From positions 372,001 to 436,000 of the forward strand of contig OZ251247.1 in assembly GCA_965240325.2 (NCBI GenBank): a stretch of DNA of 64,000 bases. The letters run 5' to 3'. Made by a program: the position numbers and the translations under genes. Numbering within the stretch: the stretch's first letter is position 1; every line of letters starts with the position of its first letter. The notes below the pieces were generated by a model. The model did no database searches and was not told the DNA's origin. It worked only from the letters and a program-made list of their open reading frames with translations. This document shows positions 11,210 to 21,759 of the stretch, piece by piece. Source of the DNA: Rebecca billardiae RCC1528 (Eukaryota > Haptophyta).

Positions 11210-12679
11210 ATGGCCAGCACGGCACAGGCGCACGCGCGTCGCCTCGCGCTCGGCGATCTGCCTCCTGAGGTGCTCGACCGCATCATCTCGCTCCTGCTGC
11301 CGCGCGACCTCGCCAGCCTGAACGCCACCGCGCGTCTCTTCCACGCCGCGCCTCCCGGCGGGTGCTCGGCGGTCGAGCGCGCGCTGCGCGAGCGCTCGTG
11401 TGCGCGCGGGCACGCGCGCGCGCTGCCGGTGTCACTGCCCTCCGGCGTGCGCACGTGGACGGAGGAGCTGCTCGTGCGCGAGCGCGTACTCGAGCTCGCA
11501 TGCGTTCACGCATCCCCGGTCGCATGCGGTGGCAACTTCAGCGCGTTTGTGGACGCGGAGGGCGGGCTGCACACGTGCGGCGAGGAGGCGGTGTGGGACG
11601 AGGGCGACGGGCAGTTGACGGTCGAGTACGTGGCGCCTCTGGCCGTGGACCACGCAGACGCCCCGCGCCTGCCAACCCGCGTGTCCTCGCTCAGCGCAGT
11701 GCGCGTGGTCGCGGTTGCCGCTGGCGATCGCCACCTGCTCGCGCTGAGCGAGGCACGCGCCGTGTACGGCTGCGGCAACAACTACTTCGGCCAGCTCGGG
11801 CTGGGGGACAAGAACGAGCGGCGGTCGTTCGCTGTAATCGGCACCCTTCGGGACGAACTCGTCGTGGGCATCGCAGCCGGCTATGTCCAGAATCTCGCGC
11901 TCAGCGCCGATGGCCGCGCGTACAGCTGGGGCTACAACAACGACGGCCAGCTCGGCCAGGGCGACACGGAGGACCGGTGGGAGCCGACGCGCATCAAGGC
12001 GCTGGACGGCGTGCGTTTGGGTGGCGTGGCCGCGGGTGGTGACCACGCGCTGCTTTTCTCCGCCCAAGGCGCCGTCTACTCGTGCGGCAGCGGGAGCGAC
12101 GGCCATCTCGGCCACGGCGACCGGCAGGATCAGCACACGCCGAGGCGCATCGAGGCGCTCGCGGGCGTGCGCGCCGTGCACGTGAGCGCGGGCTGTGCGC
12201 ACAGCCTGGTGGTGGACAGCGAGGGGGCGGTGTACTCGTTTGGGCTCGGCCGGCATGGCCTGCTCGGGCACGGTGACACGCACGAGCAGCTCACGCCGAG
12301 GCGGGTCGACTCCCTCGCGGGTGTGCGCATCGTGCACGCGTGTGCAGGCGCAGACTGCAGCGCGGTGCTGGGCGCGGACGGCAGCGTGCACACGTTTGGG
12401 AGCAACACCAACGGCGAGCTGGGGCTGGGCGTCGCTGCTACTGCCGTGCCCCTCCCGCAACGCGTGCACGCTCTCGCGCACACCCGCGTTGTGCGCTGCG
12501 CCATGGGCGGTCACGCAGCGCTGTACGTGGCGTCGGACGGCAGCGTGTACTCGTGCGGGGCTCACACGGCAGCGCTCGGCCTCGGGCTGACTCGTGCCAC
12601 CTCGCAGGGAGCTCTGCAGACGCCTACGCGGATCGCAGAGCTGCCGCGCGTGGACACAGGTGAGGCTGAGTCGGCGTGA
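11210..12679 (+). CDS. RCC1-C: F-box/RCC1-repeat protein, sister of RCC1-B
   Basis: The product is 489 aa. ATG 11210 is chosen by alignment to the RCC1-B start; an open extension upstream to 11018 has no family similarity. The F-box lies at about residues 16-55 (DLPPEVLDRIISLLLPRDL), and seven RCC1 blades begin at about residue 107. Blade 3 departs from the consensus with YVQNLALSADGRAYSWG and GQLGQGD. From about 12131 to 12592 the DNA matches RCC1-B 6851-7312 with only scattered differences, whereas the 5' halves are clearly more diverged. This suggests gene conversion or a recent exchange. The C-terminal tail (TRATSQGALQTPTRIAELP) is its own. Confidence 0.92.
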   Translation: MASTAQAHARRLALGDLPPEVLDRIISLLLPRDLASLNATARLFHAAPPGGCSAVERALRERSCARGHARALPVSLPSGVRTWTEELLVRERVLELACVHASPVACGGNFSAFVDAEGGLHTCGEEAVWDEGDGQLTVEYVAPLAVDHADAPRLPTRVSSLSAVRVVAVAAGDRHLLALSEARAVYGCGNNYFGQLGLGDKNERRSFAVIGTLRDELVVGIAAGYVQNLALSADGRAYSWGYNNDGQLGQGDTEDRWEPTRIKALDGVRLGGVAAGGDHALLFSAQGAVYSCGSGSDGHLGHGDRQDQHTPRRIEALAGVRAVHVSAGCAHSLVVDSEGAVYSFGLGRHGLLGHGDTHEQLTPRRVDSLAGVRIVHACAGADCSAVLGADGSVHTFGSNTNGELGLGVAATAVPLPQRVHALAHTRVVRCAMGGHAALYVASDGSVYSCGAHTAALGLGLTRATSQGALQTPTRIAELPRVDTGEAESA

Positions 12680-12993
12680 GTGCCACGTGTGCGCTGCGTG
12701 CGGCCGGCAGCGCAAGTGCTGTGGCAGTGCGCGACATGAGCCCTCGCCGCCACTCACTCACTCACTGCCAACCTGAGTCAGCCGACAGACGGGCTGATGC
12801 GTCTGACTGAAGTCGACCCGCCGGCGACGACTGCGTCCGGACGAGTCTGAGGGCCGCGCCCCGTTCTAGGCAGGCTCAGCTAGTTAGCTGCGGGCTGCAG
12901 CCACGCCTTTCAGATGCAATTGTCTCGGCGGGTGGCGCACGCCCGAGCGTGACGGTCTTTGGTGTGACCTGGGTTGGCCGGTGCGGCGGGACG
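12680..12993. other. Intergenic, between RCC1-C and the fold-back element
   Basis: No gene or clear repeat recognised. It holds a short (CACT)n run near 12752-12765. Confidence 0.5.
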
Positions 12994-13000
12994 CGGGTGG

Positions 13001-14078
13001 AGGCCACTTCACCGAAATCGAGGTTGGGGAGGATCTCCGCTGCACTGGTGGGGAGGATGTCATCCTCCCCGCTCGCCGCGGCTGGGGAGGATCTCCGCCG
13101 CGCTGTTCGGTCTTTCGCCGCTGACAAAACTTTCGAAAATGAAAGTCGCGCCATGGCGGACCCGGTGTTCCCGCCCGGCGGCGAAAGGGGCGCGGGGCCG
13201 GTGGCTCGCGATCCGAAGGGCAGTAGTTCGCGACCTCGCTTGGGCGGCGGCAGCGGCGCTGTGGCATGGCGTGTACCATCCGCGCGGCTGTGCGCGATCG
13301 CGCGGTCCCGTTCGTCGCCACGCCGCGCGCGACCGTTCACGCCACAGTCTTTCCGCACCGGCATGCACCCCTTGCAAGCGCATGACGGCGGAGAGCTCAG
13401 AGAGCCCGTCACGCGCGTGACGACCGTGTGGGATGGGTTGTACAACTTGTCTTCATGTTCAGGGAGGCACGCGCCGGCCCATGAGGCGGGCATGAGGATC
13501 ATGGACGGCTGCTGTACTGTTCACAACTCCATGGCCGTGTGGCAGGCGATGACTCATCTTGCAGCAGTTAGGAATGGTCTGAACGTTGGATGGGCTCATC
13601 AGAAAGCCTACGAAGGCAGCGTTCACATCGGCACAACCCATCCCACATGGTCGTCACGCGCGTGACGGGCTCTCTGAGCTCTCCGCCGTCATGCGCTTGC
13701 AAGGGGTGCATGCCGGTGCGGAAAGACTGTGGCGTGAACGGTCGCGCGCGGCGCGGCGTGGCGACGAACGGGACCGCGCGCTCGCGCACAGCCGCGCGGA
13801 TGGTACACGCCATGCCACAGCGCCGCTGCCGCCGCCCAAGCGAGGTCGCGAACTACTGCCCTTCGGATCGCGAGCCACCGGCCCCGCGCCCCTTTCGCCG
13901 CCGGGCGGGAACACCGGGTCCGCCATGGCGCGACTTTCGTTTTCGAAAGTTTTGTCAGCGGCGAAAGACCGAACAGCGCGGCGGAGATCCTCCCCAGCCG
14001 CGGCGAGCGGGGAGGATGACATCCTCCCCACCAGTGCAGCGGAGATCCTCCCCAACCTGGATTTCGGTGAAGTGGCCT
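13001..14078. mobile_element. Fold-back transposon with a 7-bp target-site duplication
   Basis: Two long inverted arms, 13001-13441 and 13633-14078, are nearly identical as reverse complements, differing by a few substitutions and one small GC-rich indel. They enclose a 191-bp unrelated loop (13442-13632). The ends read AGGCCACTTCACCGAAAT and its complement. The element is flanked on both sides by CGGGTGG (12994-13000 and 14079-14085), a perfect 7-bp duplication that fixes its borders. Open frames in the arms mirror one another and look like by-products of GC-rich DNA. No transposase is present, so it is non-autonomous. The superfamily is not assignable from a 7-bp duplication alone. Confidence 0.88.
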
Positions 14079-14301
14079 CGGGTGGTTGGCCACGGATGGC
14101 CACTGAAACTAGTGAAAGGCGGGTGTTCCGGCGGCCGCGTCGTGATGGTCAGGAACCGGACAAGCTCACCCGCGCAGCAAAAACCGCCGCGCGGCGACGC
14201 CCGCGCACCCCACGGCCAGGCGGGCGCCGAGTCCCGCCCAGCAGCTGCCGCGCTCCTCCCGCCCACCCGCCGCCACCGGCCACCCAGCACGACACGCCGC
14301 C

Positions 14302-17300
14302 ATGGTCGCGCGGCGGCCGCAGCAGCCGGCGGATTCGCCCTCCGCCGCGCGCGAGCGCGTCTTCCGTGCGTGCGCGAAGCCGATCGACTACGCCGAGCGC
14401 GCGCAGCGCGCGCGCGCGGCGGCCGAGGCCGCGGCCGCGTCCGCGGCGGCCGAGGCCGCGCAACGGCGGCGGCGGCGACGTGGCGCGCGCGGCGCGGCGC
14501 GTGGCGCGGCGCGTGGTGGCACGCGGCGTGACGCCCTGCGCGAGCAGCACGACTCGGACTCCGACGACGACGACGACGACGACGACGAGCGTCCGCGCGC
14601 CGGAGGGCGGCAGCGCGCGTTCGCGCGCCGGCGGCGCTGGTCCGTCGGCGAGCGCGCGCGGCTGCACGCGCTGCTCCGCACGCACGGGCGCGACTGGCCC
14701 ACGGTGGCCGCGCGGCTGGGCGGCGGCCGTACGCCGCGCGACGTGAGCATTTATTTTTCAAACTACCGCAAAGCGCGCGGGCTTGGCGCGCTTGTGGCCG
14801 CGGCGGACGCGGCGGCGGAGGGCGGAGGGCCGAGTGGTGCGCGCGGCGGCGGCGGCGGCGCGCGCGGTGGCGGCGGCGGCGCGCGCGTGGCGCGGGGTGG
14901 TGGTGGCGGCGGTGGCGGTGGCGGCGCGCGGCGGCGGCGCGAGGCGCGCACGTTTGTGCCGTCGCCGCCGCCGCCACCGCCGCCGCGCTTCTCGCAGGCG
15001 CAGCTGCGCGCGGCGATGGCGGCGGTGCCGCTGCCCGCGCTCGCCGTCAGCGCGTGGGCGGCGCCACCGCCTTCGCACCAGCCGCCGCCGCCCCAGCAGC
15101 CGGCCGCCGCGCCCGTGCTCGCGCCCGCCGGCGCGGAGGCCGCTGACGCGCCGGAGGCCGCGGGCGAGGCCCCGGCTGCGCCGCCTGCCGCTGAGCCTTT
15201 GGCGCCGGCCGCAGCCGCGGACGCCGCCGCTGCCGCGCCTGCGGCGCCCGCGGCGGATGGGGCGGCGCCGGCGGCCGAGCCCGCCGCCGCGCCTTCCCCG
15301 CCCGTGCCGCCGCCCCCTGCGCGAGTCGGCGCAGTGCACGCGCCGCGCGGCCGTGCGTGGGTGGTGCATGCGACCTGTGAGCACGCGGGCGTGCGCTGGC
15401 GGCGCGCGCCGGTGCGCGGCTGGGCGGCGAGTGTGCAGCTCGGGGGGATGGTCTTCCACCTCAGTCCGGGCGGGCCGCCGAGCCCGGGCGGCGACGGGGC
15501 CGGCGGCGCCGCCGCCAGTGCGCCCGCCACGCCCGCGTCCGCGCACACGCCGCAGGCAGAGCCATCCTCTGCCGGCACTGCGTGCGGCGGCGGCGGCGGT
15601 GCTGCCGCTGCCACTGCCGCCACTGCTGCCACTGCTGCCACTGCCACTGCCGCTGCCGCTGCTGCCGCGCCGCAGGGCGATGCTGTCTGCGCCGACGCCG
15701 CCGTGCGCGAACCTTCATCCCCCGCCGCCGCACGACAGGAGGCAGCGCCTCCCGCGCCCGCGCACACGCCGCCCCCGGACTCGGCGGAGGGCGGCGGTGT
15801 CTTCCCGACAGCGGAGATGGCCGCGCGCGCGTGCGACGCCTTCACGGCGCACTACGGGGGGCTCGCGGCCGCGCGCATCGTGCGCGAGCTGGGCGGGACG
15901 GCGGCGCTGGGCGTCGGGCTGGGCGCCAACCCTACCCCTACCCCTACCCCTACCCCTACCCCTACCCCTAGTGCTAGCCCAGGGGCGGCGCCGCTTGGCG
16001 CGTTGGCGGGCGTGGTGGGTGTGCAGGGCTGCGCGGCGGGCGCGCCGCCGGCGGCCGATGCGGCCCCGGCGGCGGCGGCGGCCACGGTCGCGCTGACGCC
16101 ATGCGCCGAGGCGGCGGGCGCGGCGCCCGGCGCGGCGGGCGCGGCGGCGCCGGCCGCGCTCGCTGCCTTCGCCCCTGCGGCGGCGGCGCTCGCCGACGCA
16201 GCCGCCCCTGCGGCGGCAGGCGCTGCCGCCGTCGGCGCGCCCGCGGTCGGCGCCGCCGCACCCGCCGCGGCGGCGCCAGCGCCGGCTGCAACGGCCGCCC
16301 CCGCCGCGGCGGCGCCTGCCGCGGCGGCGGAGGGTGGCGCGGCCGCGCACGCCGCGCCGCCGGCCTCCGCGCCGCCGGCGGCGGCGGCGCCGCCAGCCGG
16401 CGCGGCGCCGGCGGCCAGCAGCGCCGCCGCCGCGGCCGGCGCTTCGCCCGGCGCCGCCGCCGTCCGCGTCGTCGCGCCGTCCGCCGCCGCGGTCTCCGCC
16501 GCCGCCGCCGCGGCGGACGCCGCGGCGATCGGCGCCGCGGCGAGCGCTGCGTCCGCGCTCACGCCGCCGCCGCGGCTGCCCGCGTGGGCGAGCGCACCGC
16601 TCGAGTGCTGGCAGTGGCGCATGCTGCGCGCGGTGGCGGGGCGCGCGGCGCTGGCCGTCGAGCGCTGCGTGGCGGACGCGGCGGAGCGCGTGGCGCGCGC
16701 GCGCGCCGTCGCGTACGCGCGCGCGCTCGCGCACGCCGAGCGCGCCGCCGAGCGCGCCGTGGCCGATCGCGCGCGCGCCGAGGCCGCCGCGTCCAAGCGC
16801 CGCGTCGCCATCGAGGCGCGGCTGCGCGCGCGCGCACAGGCGGAGGACGAGGCGTGGGCGCGCGCGCTCGCTGCGCACGCGGCGCGGCGCCGGCTGAGCG
16901 TCGAGGCGGCGCTGCTGCGCGGCGCGAAGCTCGAGGAGCGCGCGGACGCGCGCGCGCGCGACGCGGCGGCGCGCCGCGCGGTCGCGCTCGCCGAGCGCGA
17001 GGCGCGGCGCGTCGCGGCCGCCGCCGCCGCGGCCGCCGCGGCCGCGGCGCGGCGGCAGCAGCAGGAGGCGGCGGCGGAGGAGGCGCGGATGCGCGCGGCG
17101 GCGGTGGCCGAGGCGCGGCGGCTCGCGGCGGAGGGCGCGGCGGAGGCGCGCAGGCGCGCCGCGCTCGCCGCCGCCGCCGAGCGCAAGGCGGCTGCGGCCG
17201 CGGCGGCGCAGGCGCGTCGGCAGGAGGCAGCGGCGGCTCGCGAGGCGGAGTCGGCGGCCACACACGCGGCCAAGCGCGCGCGCGCCGGCGGGAGCGGCGA

Positions 17301-17826
17301 TGGCGGCGGCGGCGGTGGTGGCGGTGTCGCTGCTGGCAGCGTCGGCGCTGCTGCCTCTGCTGCCGCCGGCGGCTCTGGCGGCGGCGGTGGCAGCAGCCGC
17401 GGCGGCGGCGGCCACAAGCGCAAGCGCGCGCCGGCGGGCGCCGCGGCCGACGCGCCGCAGCCGCGGCGGCCGCCCGCGCCGCGGCCGCCCCCACAGACGC
17501 CGCCGCCGCTGCCGACGGCGGCCGTGCTGCCGCTGCCGCCGCTCGTGCCCGCCCTCGTCGTCGCCGTGCGCTCGCCCGGCGGCGGCATCACCCGCGTCCT
17601 CGCAGACTCGCCCGGCGGCAGCGGCGCCGACGGCGAAGCCCCGCGCCCGGTGGTGAAGGCGCGGCGCGCGTCGGCGCCCGTGGTGGCGGCGGCGCGCGCG
17701 CTGCTCGCCGCGCACGGCGCGATGGGCTGCGCGGCGGGGGCAGGCGCGGCGCCCTCCGCGCCGAGTGCAGCGGGCGAGGCGACGGCCGCCGTCGTGCGCG
17801 CGGGCCGCGTGGCGACCGCGGCGCCA

Positions 17827-17863
<37 letters not shown>

Positions 17864-17946
17864 GTGCGGGGGGCGCGCCGAGCAGCAGCGCGATGATGGC
17901 GGCGGTGGTGCGCATGCGGCTCTCGGGCCACTCGGCGGGTTGGTAG
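14302..17946 (+). CDS. Ala-rich nuclear protein with SANT/Myb and split AP2-like domain
   Basis: The product is 1,214 aa in one frame, ATG 14302 to TAG 17944-17946. An acidic run precedes a SANT/Myb domain at about residues 110-160 (RRRWSVGERARLHALL, then DWPTVAARLG, then VSIYFSNYRKARG), which has the W-x(n)-W and F-x-N-Y-R signature of chromatin SANT domains. At about 358-388, GVRWRRAPVRGWAASVQLGG resembles the first half of an AP2 DNA-binding domain. The second half (VFPTAEMAARACDAFTAHYGG) follows about 110 residues later, at 498-520, after an Ala/Pro/Gly-rich insert. A Pro-Thr repeat (about 543-557) is encoded by CCCCTA units. Residues 767-990 form a long Ala/Arg/Glu coiled coil. A basic HKRKRAP signal follows. 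The rest is low-complexity Ala, Gly and Pro. It is probably a DNA- or chromatin-binding regulator; the targets are unknown. Several long minus-strand frames over it are by-products of its extreme GC content. Confidence 0.75.
15929..15971. repeat. (CCCCTA)n tract inside the SANT gene
   Basis: About seven CCCCTA/CCCTA units in frame, encoding alternating Pro-Thr. On the other strand the unit is TAGGGG, similar to but not the same as the TTAGGG-like tract in the intron at 4939-4976. Confidence 0.9.
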
Positions 17947-18265
17947 TGCACGCGCTCTGGTTGATGCCAGCTGGCGGGTGCATTGGGGCACGTCGTACGC
18001 ACACACGACTCAGAGACAGAGTAGGTCTACGACTCAGACTGAGAGTGTCTAGTGAGACGAGGAGTCTATAGGACTTCCGGTTCGTAGTATATATACCCAG
18101 AGTACTATGCTGATGACGCGCTAACCGGGTCACCGGCTGATGCGCCCTACGCTAGCTTGCCGGCCAGTCAGCCGCAGCAGGGACTATGATGCTGATCGAG
18201 CCCGAGATCATGTTTGCGTTGCCTGACGAGGGACCTACTCTCAGCCAGGGGACGTGCATTTTGCA

Positions 18266-18862
18266 CGTTGAGATCGCGTTCAAGGTTCCTAAGGCGAGCG
18301 CTCCCGGACCGCCCCCGGACACGCCGCCGAGCGCCGCGAGGCCGTTGGCCTCGCCGTCGACGGCGCCGCGATGAGCGCTGCCACGGCTGCAGACGTGCGC
18401 GCTGCGCCCAGCGCGCGAGACGAGCGGGCGCACAGTCCCCACGCACGCAGCCGCGCCGCTTGTCCCGACCTGCGTCTCCGTCTCCTCGCGCCGCGCGCGC
18501 AGGGCGAGGCAGACGAGTTGTGCCCAGTCGGACGCCGCGGCAGCCGCGCAGGTGGCGGCACTGATCGAGGGCTCGCCGCGGGCGCTCCTGGGGCCCTGCC
18601 TCAAGGAGCTGCTCGTGACGACCGCGACCGCCCTCGAGCGCCTTCCTCAGGCCCGAGCCCACTCCGGCGCACTGCGGCTGGCGGCCGGACAAGCGAGCAC
18701 GGTCGCGCCTGGCGGCGAGGAAGCTGCGCAGCCGCGTGCGCAGCCGGTGTCGGATGCGGATGCAACGACGATGGAGATGGACGACGGCGTCGGTGGCGAT
18801 ATCGTTGACGGCGCGCACGCTGGTGACGCGATGTCCGCGCAGGGCGAGGGGGAGCGGGAGGA
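18266..18862. repeat. Left arm of a ~600-bp inverted pair
   Basis: It matches the reverse complement of 20374-20976 almost base for base, starting CGTTGAGATCGCGTTC just inside the left TIR. A 6-bp indel (GGCGAG unit) occurs near its right end. Its plus strand reads MAALIEGSPRALLGPCLKEL and onward, the same protein as the minus strand of the other arm. It is therefore a partial inverted copy of that coding region. Confidence 0.88.
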
Positions 18863-19599
18863 CGCAAACTACGGGCGAGCAGGGGCGTGAGTCGGTCTCG
18901 TGACAGCACCCGCGACTCCGCTCGATGATCGTGGTCAGACGACAGAGTCCGAAGTCCTACATCAGCCCAGACGCGCGACGCTTTCACTCGAAGCCTGACT
19001 GCTGCGGAGTCCACGACCGTCTCGTCAGACCGGTCCGCGGACACAACTCGGCGGGCACTCGAGGCCGACGCGCAGTCCGGCCGCGGCGCGGCCGCCGCGC
19101 GTCGGGACGGTCACATTGCCGTGTCAGACTATGCCTATGGCGGTCGTCTCAGTTGACCACAGCAGTGACATGGTCCCGGCGGCCTCGTCACCGTAGATGC
19201 CGGGCCAGACCTCTTACAGTAGTAGCATCATCAGTCATCATCAACCACGACACTACCGCCGCCACGACCATCGATCAGCGGCCGCGGCTGCGCTGTTGGG
19301 CCCGTGTTGGCGCGTGTCACAGACACATTGCCGATAACGGATAAGGCGATACATCACGAGTCACGTCTCACCGCGCACCGCCACTCAACCGTAACAATGC
19401 TGCGGCGAGCACGTACCGGTCACGTCGCCTCTCGGCTCATGGGCACTGACACCGCTGTCACGAGCGCCAGCGTCCCTGCTGGTCGCCGCGCTGGAGCCAG
19501 AGGCGCGACTGTCCGAGGCAGTAGACACGCGACCGACTGTCTGCGCTGTCCTCGCGGCGTGTGCCTCTGCCTCCTCCGAGGTCGCGCGTTCGACTTGGC

Positions 19600-20976
19600 G
19601 CCCACGGGCACGGCAGGAGTGCCCCTCGCTCGGCGCCGCCCACTGTCGGCTGCTTCAGGAGGGCGTAAGCGAAGGCCTGGCTCAGCTTGGCAATGGCTCG
19701 CCGCTTCTTGCTCCAGTGCGCCAGGTAGACGGCGTCTGACGCGTCCGGCTCGCCCTTTGGCCGCCTCCGCCGCGGCTGCGCGCGCTGACGCGCGCCAGCA
19801 GTGCCACGTTGAAGACCTGTCGGCGCGGCTTCTCTCGCAGCTCGCCACCTTGCCCATGACGGCGAGGCACCGGAACACAATGCGAGAGTCCTTGGCGTCG
19901 GGCGTCGAGGCGGCGGCGGCGGCGCCAGCGATGAGCAGCGCCCCTCGCGGCGGCGCGACAAGGCCAGCGAGTGCGTCAATCGCCGCCGCCTTGACCGGGC
20001 CTGGGGCTGAGCGCGGCGGAGCAGCGGCGGCGCGGCCGCTGCCACGGCCGCCTCGGCCGCGGCCGCCGCGGCCGCCACCCTCCCCCGCTGGACAGCCTTG
20101 GCAGCGGGTGGTCCGAGTCGACGACGCACCTGGGAATCGGTCCTGCGCCCACGTCGTCCCGGCTGGCAGGCTGCGCGCGTCGTCTCGTGCGAGCTCGACA
20201 AGCTCGCGCAGCCGGACGAGCCGCGATCGCCTCCGACTCCGCCATCGCAGATCGCACGGACTCGGCACTGAACGGGTTCAGGACGGGCACTGAGCCAGCA
20301 AGCCCGTCCTCAAAGCCCCTCCTCGCCCGTAGTATGCTGCAGCCCCTCGTCGGACTGCTCCTCGTCCTCGTCGTCATCCCGCTCCCCCTCGCCCTCGCCC
20401 TGCGCGGACATCGCGTCACCAGCGTGCGCGCCGTCAACGATATCACCACCGACGCCGTCGTCCATCTCCATCGTCGTCGCATCCGCATCCGACACTGGCT
20501 GCGCACGCGGCTGCGCAGCTTCCTCGCCGCCAGGCGCGACCGTGCTCGCTTGTCCGGCCGCCAGCCGCAGTGCGCCGGAGTGGGCTCGGGCCTGAGGAAG
20601 GCGCTCGAGGGCGGTCGCGGTCGTCACGAGCAGCTCCTTGAGGCAGGGCCCCAGGAGCGCCCGCGGCGAGCCCTCGATCAGTGCCGCCACCTGCGCGGCT
20701 GCCGCGGCGTCCGACTGGGCACAACTCGTCTGCCTCGCCCTGCGCGCGCGGCGCGAGGAGACGGAGACGCAGGTCGGGACAAGCGGCGCGGCTGCGTGCG
20801 TGGGGACTGTGCGCCCGCTCGTCTCGCGCGCTGGGCGCAGCGCGCACGTCTGCAGCCGTGGCAGCGCTCATCGCGGCGCCGTCGACGGCGAGGCCAACGG
20901 CCTCGCGGCGCTCGGCGGCGTGTCCGGGGGCGGTCCGGGAGCGCTCGCCTTAGGAACCTTGAACGCGATCTCAACG
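19600..20976 (-). pseudogene. Unrecognised coding region of the composite element, frame-broken
   Basis: The minus strand carries protein-like stretches in several frames: EIAFKVPKASAPGPPP near the start; AALIEGSPRALLGPCLKELL with an acidic tail (20690-20310); FSAESVRSAMAESEAIAA; LRELVELARDDARSLPAG; DAKDSRIVFRCLAVMGK; EKPRRQVFNVALLARV; and YLAHWSKKRRAIAKLSQAF near 19680. They follow one another in order but not in one frame. This means either frameshift decay or short introns I cannot place. No catalytic motif is recognised. Its position suggests it once encoded a protein of the element. Confidence 0.4.
20374..20976. repeat. Right arm of the ~600-bp inverted pair
   Basis: The reverse-complement partner of 18266-18862. 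Here the coding-like sequence continues on the minus strand beyond the arm (to about 19600), so this arm is probably the source and the left arm the copy. Confidence 0.88.
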
Positions 20977-21759
20977 CCGCGCGCGCGTCGCGCTCCTTCT
21001 GGCGAACCGGTGTTTACGATAGGCGGATGCAGGGGTTGCCTGGGGCCGCCAGTCGCCACGGGGGGGGGCAGGGCGGCGAGGCAGCGCCCGCCCGGCAGCA
21101 CATCGCCCCCCCCGTGGACGCTGACTCAAGCCGCACCCACCCCAGCGCGGCGATCCCACGCCAGGGAGGGCGGGCGGGAGGCGGAGGAGCGCCGCTGGCT
21201 GTCCGTGAGTGTGCCGGCGCCGCCGCGGCCTGCCGCCCGGGGGCCCCGGGCCCGGGCGGGGCCGCTGTGCTCAGGCGTCGGCCGGGGCAGGGTGCGCCGG
21301 GGGGCAGTCGCGGCGGAAGCGGTCGGCTGCACGACGTGGGCTGCCCTGACCGGCCCCGAAGGTGCGCCTGTCACGCCGAGGGTCGGCCCGCCTGCAGGTA
21401 CGCTCACTTTCCGCTTGGTACCCGCGCCGCAAAGGCGAGCTGCTTCCGACTCACATCTCGTCACCGTCCGGTCACTCCGGCGATGCCGCTGCGAGCGCCG
21501 AGCCCGCGTCCGGCCAGGTATACGCCCACCTAGCGGGGAGGGGCACGGACGGCGGCGGAGCAGCGACGCGGCAGTCATAACGCGATAACCACCGCGGACT
21601 GCCAAACCCACCACTCCCGTCGCGTCGGCCATCGCCCCATAACCGCGCGCGCGTCGCGCTCCTTCTGGCGAACCGGTGTTTACGATAGGCGGATGCAGGG
21701 GTTGCCTGGGGCCGCCAGTCGCCACGGGGGGGGGCAGGGCGGCGAGGCAGCGCCCGCCC
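20977..21759. repeat. 117-bp direct repeat (20977-21093 and 21643-21759)
   Basis: Two practically identical copies beginning CCGCGCGCGCGTCGCGCT and ending in a G-rich tract and GCAGCGCCCGCCC. The first directly abuts the inverted arm; the second directly follows the 461-bp duplicated segment. They mark rearrangement junctions inside the composite element. Confidence 0.85.
21179..21639. repeat. Duplicated segment, copy 1 (uninterrupted)
   Basis: This 461-bp segment recurs at 25379-26085 in the same orientation at near identity. Copy 2 is longer only because a 239-bp element plus its 5-bp duplication was inserted. Copy 1 is therefore the empty site. Confidence 0.92.

Noticed and set aside
12949-14103. 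Several 100-240-codon frames in the fold-back element
   Set aside because: They are mirror images across the two inverted arms and carry no recognisable domain.
15715-18006. Long minus-strand open frames (up to more than 700 codons) over the SANT gene
   Set aside because: They are Ala/Arg/Pro-rich mirror frames of an extremely GC-rich coding strand, without motifs. The plus strand has the SANT and AP2-like signatures and a clean start.
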